The notes beneath the pieces were generated by a model, which saw only the letters and a list, made by a program, of their open reading frames with translations, had not been told where the DNA came from and did not search any database. A stretch of DNA of 64,000 nucleotides from Deltaproteobacteria bacterium (GTDB lineage: Bacteria; Myxococcota_A; Polyangia; Polyangiales; Polyangiaceae). The position numbers and the translations under genes were made by a program. Position 1 is the stretch's first letter; each line of letters begins with the position of its first letter. The stretch is taken from positions 62,001-126,000 of the forward strand of contig JACRCQ010000031.1 in NCBI GenBank assembly GCA_016218915.1. Reading direction: 5' to 3'. Below, one piece after another: positions 59,508-64,000 of the stretch.

Positions 59508-59539
59508 CCAATTCCGTGTTGCTAGTTGCTAGTTCCCTC
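59508..59539 (-). repeat. Right copy of the heptamer-bearing inverted repeat
   Basis: Reading on the minus strand it begins GAGGGAACTAGCAACT and ends ACGGAATTGG, with two CTAGCAA heptamers. It starts two bases after the stop codon of the minus-strand membrane gene. The pair of copies spans 58112-59539 around the cytochrome gene. Confidence 0.92.
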
Positions 59540-59541
59540 TG

Positions 59542-60288
59542 CTACCGGAGGAGCTCTCGAACCCTGGGCGCCAGCGGGCTGCTCGGGCTCGCACGCAGGA
59601 ACTGCTCGGCCAGCTGCTGCGCTGCCGCGCGATTGCCCGTCAGAATCAGAGCCTGCATTCGCACGAACGCTGCCTCGTGCCCGAGCCTCCCTCGAGGATA
59701 GTCGCGCTGGTAGCGATCGAGCGCGACGAGCGCATCTGCGCCTCGTCCCGCAGCAACCGCCTTGCGCGCCTCGTCGAGCACCGCAACCTCTTCGGCAAGG
59801 CTCGGGTTCGACGATGCAGCGGGAGGCGCTGACGACGCGGGAGCAGGCTCGGGCTCAGACTCGACCGGTGCGGATACCACAGCAGAACGCGGCGTGGTCT
59901 CGATGCGAGCAGTCTGCGATGCCGTCGCAGCCGGGGCGTTCGATATCGGAGCAGAGACCAGGGGCGACGCCACGACCGACATCGTTGCAGTGGGAGCTGT
60001 CGGGACCTGGGCCGGCGCCTGGGCGTTGGGGCTGACGAGCTTGACCGCACCGATCGTGGCGGTTCCGGCGACCACGCCGATGCCGAGCCACTTGAGGATC
60101 ACAGCCCAACGAATCACGCTGGTCGATGCGGCAGTCGCCACGCTCGTCGAAGTCGCTGCGGCCGTGGCTGCCAGGAGCACCGCCGCTCTCGCCTTGCGCA
60201 GGGCCCGCGGCGAAGGCGCGTCGTGCTTGGCCGAGTCGATCAGCAGGCGGCGGACGTCCGGAGTGCCCTTGCGCGAAGGAGGGTTCAT
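59542..60288 (-). CDS. Membrane protein coupled to an ECF sigma factor (probable anti-sigma, TPR-like end)
   Basis: The 248-residue protein has a charged N-terminal ~60 residues, one membrane helix (about 60-85; WAVILKWLGIGVVAGTATIGAV), a Pro/Ala-rich linker and a C-terminal TPR-like pair of helices (LAEEVAVLDEARKAVAAGRG, HEAAFVRMQALILTGNR). Overlapping the sigma-factor stop (ATGA) and having a cytoplasmic N-domain plus outward C-domain fits a membrane-bound anti-sigma factor. The zinc-binding anti-sigma motif is absent. This sigma/TPR-anti-sigma pair is frequent in Polyangia. Confidence 0.72.
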   Translation of the reverse strand: MNPPSRKGTPDVRRLLIDSAKHDAPSPRALRKARAAVLLAATAAATSTSVATAASTSVIRWAVILKWLGIGVVAGTATIGAVKLVSPNAQAPAQVPTAPTATMSVVASPLVSAPISNAPAATASQTARIETTPRSAVVSAPVESEPEPAPASSAPPAASSNPSLAEEVAVLDEARKAVAAGRGADALVALDRYQRDYPRGRLGHEAAFVRMQALILTGNRAAAQQLAEQFLRASPSSPLAPRVRELLR

Positions 60289-60878
60289 TCGACGCCTCCT
60301 GCCTGGGCGAACCGGGCTTGCAGACGTCTGACTTTCTCGTCGAAGTACTCGCGTCCACGCCGCAGCCGAGATGCCACTGTTCCAGGTGGAAGCCCGAGCA
60401 GCTCCGAGATCTCGGCCATGGAGAGCTCGTCGAGCTCCGTGAGCACGAACACGGCGCGGAAGTCGAGCGGCATGCCTTGGAGGAGCTGATCCAGGACAGC
60501 GCGCGCATGGAGCTGGTCAGCGAGCATCTCCGGGTCAGGCGACGGGTCCTCGCGCTCTTCGAGCATGTCGTCGTCGGTCTCCCTCCGCGAAGCGATCGCC
60601 CTGCGCGCGTCCGAAGCGATCCGATAGGCCACACCCAGCAAGAAGCCCCGTTCCTTGCCGTATTCGATCTGATCGAGCTTGCGGGATGCCACCAGCATCA
60701 CTTCCTGCGCATGGTCGTCGACGTCACCTGTGGGAACCCCCAATCGACGCAGAAACCTCCACACAGGCACGAAATGGTCGTCAAACATCGCCGCAATCCG
60801 CGCCGCATCGCTCCGGCTGGTCTGCCTGCACCCGGCTGCAGCCGGCGTGGCAAGCGGCGATGCAAACGCAATGGCCAT
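60285..60878 (-). CDS. ECF-type RNA polymerase sigma factor
   Basis: The 197-residue protein has sigma region 2 (DHFVPVWRFLRRLGVPTGDVDDHAQEVML) and region 4 (DQLLQGMPLDFRAVFVLTELDELSMAEISELLGLPPGTVASRLRRGRE), separated by a short acidic linker, the standard ECF plan. It should direct transcription of a small stress or envelope regulon with its membrane partner as inhibitor. A 20-residue extension precedes region 2. A TTTTGATCAAAA palindrome lies 35 bases upstream of its start. Confidence 0.9.
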   Translation of the reverse strand: MAIAFASPLATPAAAGCRQTSRSDAARIAAMFDDHFVPVWRFLRRLGVPTGDVDDHAQEVMLVASRKLDQIEYGKERGFLLGVAYRIASDARRAIASRRETDDDMLEEREDPSPDPEMLADQLHARAVLDQLLQGMPLDFRAVFVLTELDELSMAEISELLGLPPGTVASRLRRGREYFDEKVRRLQARFAQAGGVE

Positions 60879-60912
60879 CAGGTCTCACCTTGTGAATGGC
60901 AGCGGATCGGGG

Positions 60913-60924
60913 TTTTGATCAAAA
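60913..60924. promoter_or_regulatory. TTTTGATCAAAA palindrome upstream of the ECF sigma operon
   Basis: A perfect 12-base palindrome centred on GATC lies 35-46 bases before the sigma-factor start and overlaps the stop codon of the gene upstream (60919). A shorter copy of the same core lies at 61988, upstream of that gene. The shared element suggests a common operator or promoter feature. Confidence 0.4.
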
Positions 60925-61917
60925 AAAGCGAGCTCCGATGCTGGCTGCAAGGGTGGCGCCCACGTAGGGAACCTGGTGCAAGTCGATCCTCGGATGATCG
61001 AAGTAGAAATGGTACCGGGTGATCGGCACCACGATTCCACCATGAACCCCTGCGAAGAACGAGCCTGATTCGAGCACCACTCCTGTGCCCAGCGTCGCTG
61101 CCGCCCAGAGCTGGGTGCTGGAGCGCGGCGCGTCGATGGTCACTCCCTGGCCGTGAACAGCCCCGACGTCTGCGCCGACGCACGTCTGGCTCACGAGCTT
61201 CCAGCCGACGGGGGCTCGCAACGGACAGGCCTCGAGACGAGCCGCGTACCATCGCCAACGTGCAGCTTGTCCGTCATTCCAGGCCATTCCCAGGCCCAGG
61301 CGGAAACCGGGCGAGAGGGGCCCAGGACGTTCCTGCCAGGTCTCTGCGAACAAGTCGAATCCGGGAAGCAGGCTCGGCGCTACCCACCCTGCAACCGACA
61401 GCCGTCCACCTGCCGCCCCATGCCACAATGCACGCGGCTGCGCAGCAGGCTGGGGCGGAACCGCCGCAGGTGGTTGCTTCGGCGCTGGCGGTCGCTCGAT
61501 CGGGATGGGCGGCTTCACAGGAGGCGGGGTCGGAGGCACCTCGATCGTGGCCGCGCCAGATGCGTTCGGGTCAATGGCGAGCGCTGTGAGGAGCGCGAGC
61601 GCTGACACCACCTCGGCGCACGTGTCTCCTTCGAACGAGCGCGTGCTCGCGTTGCCCGGGTCCTGCCGTATCTGCAGCTGCCCGGCGAAACGCTGCTCCT
61701 CTCGCGTGAGGACCACGCCGAAGACCCTCCCTTGGGGCGCGTTGTCCGAGAACTCGGCGTTCGGCGTCCGGGCCCGCACCTCAGCCATGAAGCGTGCCTT
61801 GTCAGGACAGTCGGAAGGACCCTGCCACGTGAGACGCACCGTCTCTGCGCCAGCAGCGCCGCTCCAGGCGAGCGCTGCGGCCAGGGCGAGCGAAGCGGGT
61901 CGAGCTCGCGATCTCAC
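60919..61917 (-). CDS. Periplasmic/outer-membrane beta-barrel-like protein
   Basis: The 332-residue protein has a signal peptide (cleavage near AGAET), a Cys-bearing N-terminal domain (TWQGPSDCPDKARFMAEV, TCAEVVSALALLTALAIDP; about 25-115), a Pro-rich linker (about 120-165) and a C-terminal half with alternating polar and hydrophobic strands ending in a terminal Phe (GARFF), typical of outer-membrane beta barrels. Function unknown. It precedes the ECF sigma/anti-sigma pair on the same strand; such trios recur in Polyangia. Its stop codon lies in the TTTTTTTGATCAAAA stretch. Confidence 0.72.
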   Translation of the reverse strand: MRSRARPASLALAAALAWSGAAGAETVRLTWQGPSDCPDKARFMAEVRARTPNAEFSDNAPQGRVFGVVLTREEQRFAGQLQIRQDPGNASTRSFEGDTCAEVVSALALLTALAIDPNASGAATIEVPPTPPPVKPPIPIERPPAPKQPPAAVPPQPAAQPRALWHGAAGGRLSVAGWVAPSLLPGFDLFAETWQERPGPLSPGFRLGLGMAWNDGQAARWRWYAARLEACPLRAPVGWKLVSQTCVGADVGAVHGQGVTIDAPRSSTQLWAAATLGTGVVLESGSFFAGVHGGIVVPITRYHFYFDHPRIDLHQVPYVGATLAASIGARFF

Positions 61918-61987
61918 GATGCCGCTCTGTTGTCACAGCCGGGCTCAACGTTCAAGGCCGTCGTGCGCTCCGAGGTGCGATCTTTTT

Positions 61988-61997
61988 TTTGATCAAA
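61988..61997. promoter_or_regulatory. TTTGATCAAA palindrome between divergent genes
   Basis: A ten-base palindrome preceded by an eight-base T run lies between the barrel-protein gene (minus, start 61917) and the Cys-rich lipoprotein gene (plus, start 62037). It repeats the core of the element at 60913. Confidence 0.4.
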
Positions 61998-62036
61998 GAC
62001 GAGCGCTCGTCCCATGTACCCACCGGAGGATCGACG

Positions 62037-63257
62037 ATGAGAGCGACTACTTTCCTGGCTTTGCTTGGAGCTTCTCTGGCGGTTGCCGCATGCACCAATG
62101 ACGTCAACCTCGGCGATGGTGATGCGGGCGTTGGCGGCACGTCTGGGCAGGCCGGAGCCGCTGGTCAGGGCGGGACCTCGGGCGTCGGTGGAGGCGGCGG
62201 ATCCGGTGGTAGCGGAGTGTGCAAGCAGGGCTATGCGGACTGCGACGGAAACAGCTCGAACGGCTGCGAGGCGAATCTCTGGGCCGATCCTGCGCATTGT
62301 GGAGCCTGCGCCCACGCGTGCAGCAGCGGGATGACCTGCGCGTCCGGCAAGTGCACAGGGGGGACCGACGGCGGTGGCTGCGGCAACAACCAGCCCTGCC
62401 CGGCTGGGCAGGTGTGCGTCGCGAACCAGTGCGTTGCCGACGAAGACGCGGGCGATGCGCCGTTCTGCGGCTCGGGCTGGGGGGACTGTGACGGCGACCC
62501 CCAGAACGGTTGCGAAACGAACCTCGCCACAGACCCGGCCAGCTGCGGCGCGTGCGGACAGGTATGTGCCTCCGGACAGGTCTGCGTCTCAGGCGTGTGC
62601 ACCGTGGATCAGGACGGTGGTCCTTGCAGCGCTGGTTGGGCGGACTGCGACGGCAACAGCCAGAACGGCTGCGAGGTCAACCTCGAATCCAACCCGCTGC
62701 ACTGCGGCGCGTGCGGGCAGGTGTGTGCAGCCGGACAGGTCTGCTCCTCGGGCATGTGCACAGTGGATCAGGACGGCGGCCCGTGCAGCGCCGGCTGGGC
62801 AGACTGCGATGGTCTCAGCCAGAACGGGTGCGAGGTCAACATCTACGCCGACCCGATGAACTGCGGCGCTTGCGCGAATATGTGCGTAGGCGGACAGATC
62901 TGCGTTGCGGGCCTGTGCGCGTCGGATCAAGACGGCGGTGACGCGGCGGACGCAGGGCCGGCGCTCTGCGACCCGTTCACCAACACAGGCTGCTCGAGCC
63001 CCTACGCGTGCGTGGTCGGCATTCCGTACTACTCCGACGCGGACATCTACTGCTTCCCGTCGGGCAACACGCCTGCAGGTGGTGCGTGCAGCCCGCAGGC
63101 GCTGTGCGCTCCAGGCACCGAGTGCGTGCACGAAGATCCCTACGGCAATGGCCACTGCAGGAAGTTCTGCGACTATGGTGGCGGCCCGCATGGATGCCCC
63201 AGCGGCGAGACGTGCAAGAGCATCCTGCACCCGACCATCGGGATCTGCACGCCCTGA
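62037..63257 (+). CDS. Cys-rich repeat lipoprotein with four CDG/CGACG units
   Basis: The 406-residue protein has a lipoprotein signal (VAAC), a Gly-rich spacer and four imperfect ~50-residue units of the form C-x4-ADCDGNSxNGCE, then HCGACGxxC and GQVCxxGxC (units near residues 65, 145, 200 and 250). It ends in a ~110-residue Cys-containing domain. Each unit should fold as a small disulfide-bonded module on the cell surface. Units two to four share long identical stretches, pointing to recent unit duplication or conversion. GGAGG precedes the ATG by 8 bases. Confidence 0.83.
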   Translation: MRATTFLALLGASLAVAACTNDVNLGDGDAGVGGTSGQAGAAGQGGTSGVGGGGGSGGSGVCKQGYADCDGNSSNGCEANLWADPAHCGACAHACSSGMTCASGKCTGGTDGGGCGNNQPCPAGQVCVANQCVADEDAGDAPFCGSGWGDCDGDPQNGCETNLATDPASCGACGQVCASGQVCVSGVCTVDQDGGPCSAGWADCDGNSQNGCEVNLESNPLHCGACGQVCAAGQVCSSGMCTVDQDGGPCSAGWADCDGLSQNGCEVNIYADPMNCGACANMCVGGQICVAGLCASDQDGGDAADAGPALCDPFTNTGCSSPYACVVGIPYYSDADIYCFPSGNTPAGGACSPQALCAPGTECVHEDPYGNGHCRKFCDYGGGPHGCPSGETCKSILHPTIGICTP

Positions 63258-63305
63258 CAACGACGCGAGGCACGGCGCCCGCCGTGGGGTGCCCCGCCCG
63301 ACGTA

Positions 63306-64000
63306 CTAATTCCGATCCAGCGTCTCTCTCACCTTGGCTGCCAGCGCGTGCTCCGAGAACGGCTTCTCGATGAAGAACACGCCATCGTCGAGCACGCCGT
63401 GGTGGGCGATGACGTCTGCGGTGTAGCCTGACATGAACAGCCGCTTGATGGACGGATAGCGCGCCAGAAGCTGCTGGGCCAGATCACGCCCGTTCATCTC
63501 GGGCATCACCACGTCGCTCAGAAGCAGATGAATCTCCCCGTTGCGTTCGGCTGCAAGCCGGATCGCCTCACTGGGGGTGGAAGCCGGCAGGACCGTGTAA
63601 CCCTGTCGCTGGAGCATCCTCGTGGTCAGCTTGAGGATGGCCGGCTCGTCCTCCACCACGAGGATCGTCTCGCTGCCTTGCCGGGTGGATGACCCGGGTT
63701 GATCCGAGCCTGCGCGCCGGTCTCGTCCCAGGTGTCGAGGCAGGTAGATGCTGAACGTCGTTCCCTTGTCCGGCTCGCTCGCGGCATCGATGAACCCGTT
63801 GTTCTGCTTGACGATGCCATAGACAGTGGCGAGGCCCAGACCGGTGCCCTTGCCGAGCACCTTGGTGGTGAAGAACGGCTCGAACAGATGCTCGAGGGTT
63901 TCCTTGTCCATGCCGCTGCCGTTGTCGCTCACCGCGAGCCGCACGTACTGTCCGGGGAGGAAGCCTGGGCGCGCAGAGCAGTCCTCGTCGTCGAAGGTGC
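63306..64000 (-). CDS. Hybrid sensor histidine kinase, C-terminal part (5' end outside window)
   Basis: The frame is open to the window's right edge, so only the last 231 residues are visible: the end of the HATPase domain ([38 protein letters not shown]) and a receiver domain with phospho-acceptor Asp in [13 protein letters not shown] and the conserved Lys in FFIEKPFSE. The plan is of the common PAS-HisKA-HATPase-REC hybrid kinases. A GTG start inside the HATPase domain would give no sensible protein, so the gene must continue beyond the window. Confidence 0.88.
   Translation of the reverse strand, partial: TFDDEDCSARPGFLPGQYVRLAVSDNGSGMDKETLEHLFEPFFTTKVLGKGTGLGLATVYGIVKQNNGFIDAASEPDKGTTFSIYLPRHLGRDRRAGSDQPGSSTRQGSETILVVEDEPAILKLTTRMLQRQGYTVLPASTPSEAIRLAAERNGEIHLLLSDVVMPEMNGRDLAQQLLARYPSIKRLFMSGYTADVIAHHGVLDDGVFFIEKPFSEHALAAKVRETLDRN

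Noticed and set aside
1..64000. CRISPR arrays, tRNA and rRNA genes, insertion sequences
   Set aside because: No direct-repeat/spacer pattern, no cloverleaf T-arm motif in intergenic DNA and no transposase-like protein was seen on either strand.

Overview
The window is GC-rich DNA that is almost entirely coding. It looks like a chromosome segment from an uncultured member of the phylum Myxococcota, probably class Polyangia. Evidence for this assignment: several multi-domain Ser/Thr protein kinases, a protein with a MYXO-CTERM-like tail (GCGC, membrane helix, arginines), many Cys-rich lipoproteins with DPxxCGACGxxC repeats, an ADYC-motif protein, a sigma-54 activator with an FHA-like front end, and a PilZ/GGDEF complement. 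The taxon is inferred from gene content; no rRNA or tRNA gene was seen in the window.

Region 1 (1-24 kb) is a dissimilatory sulfur energy-metabolism island. It starts inside dsrK and continues dsrJ-dsrO-dsrP, a CoA-disulfide/persulfide reductase with a rhodanese tail, a Met8-type siroheme enzyme and a CobA-type uroporphyrinogen-III methyltransferase, nearly all joined by overlapping stop and start codons. After an inserted antisense OLD-like ATPase come two TauE/SafE sulfur-anion exporter modules, transcribed divergently from a 213-bp region with matching sigma-70-like boxes. The left module is tauE, an Alph_Pro_TM protein and uspA. The right module is a cytidylate-kinase-like/BON protein, a 62-residue membrane peptide and a second tauE. 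Two tandem ~850-residue PEP-synthase-like proteins follow, with an ATP-grasp domain, a phospho-His swivel domain and a C-terminal domain I do not recognise in place of the usual TIM barrel. Then come qmoABC and a Rex-family redox repressor. Together these genes can move electrons between the quinone pool and cytoplasmic sulfur enzymes (DsrMKJOP and Qmo), make siroheme, handle persulfide, export sulfite or a related anion, and sense NADH/NAD+. DsrAB, DsrC, DsrM, AprAB and Sat are not in the window; dsrM would be expected just upstream.

Region 2 (24-32 kb) holds an ADP-forming acyl-CoA synthetase, a nucleoside-diphosphate-sugar epimerase, a SlyD-type prolyl isomerase, a small histidine kinase, and a Cys-rich lipoprotein coupled to a TPR membrane protein.

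Region 3 (32-56 kb) is a signalling and envelope region typical of myxobacteria: a transmembrane Ser/Thr kinase, a PAS-GAF-GAF-GGDEF cyclase, a large PAS/GAF hybrid histidine kinase, an OmpA/TSP3 protein, a kinase-PilZ fusion, a sigma-54 activator, an ADYC protein, a kinase-nSTAND-FGE fusion whose activation segment is expanded to 113 residues, a PilZ protein, a FecR-like protein and a response regulator with GAF and Cys4 modules.

Region 4 (56-64 kb) carries a TerB-like protein, a beta-helix lipoprotein, a diheme cytochrome lipoprotein bracketed by inverted repeats, an ECF sigma factor with its coupled membrane partner, and two further surface proteins. It ends inside a hybrid histidine kinase. 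Heptanucleotide tandem repeats recur near gene 3' ends between 52.9 and 59.6 kb.
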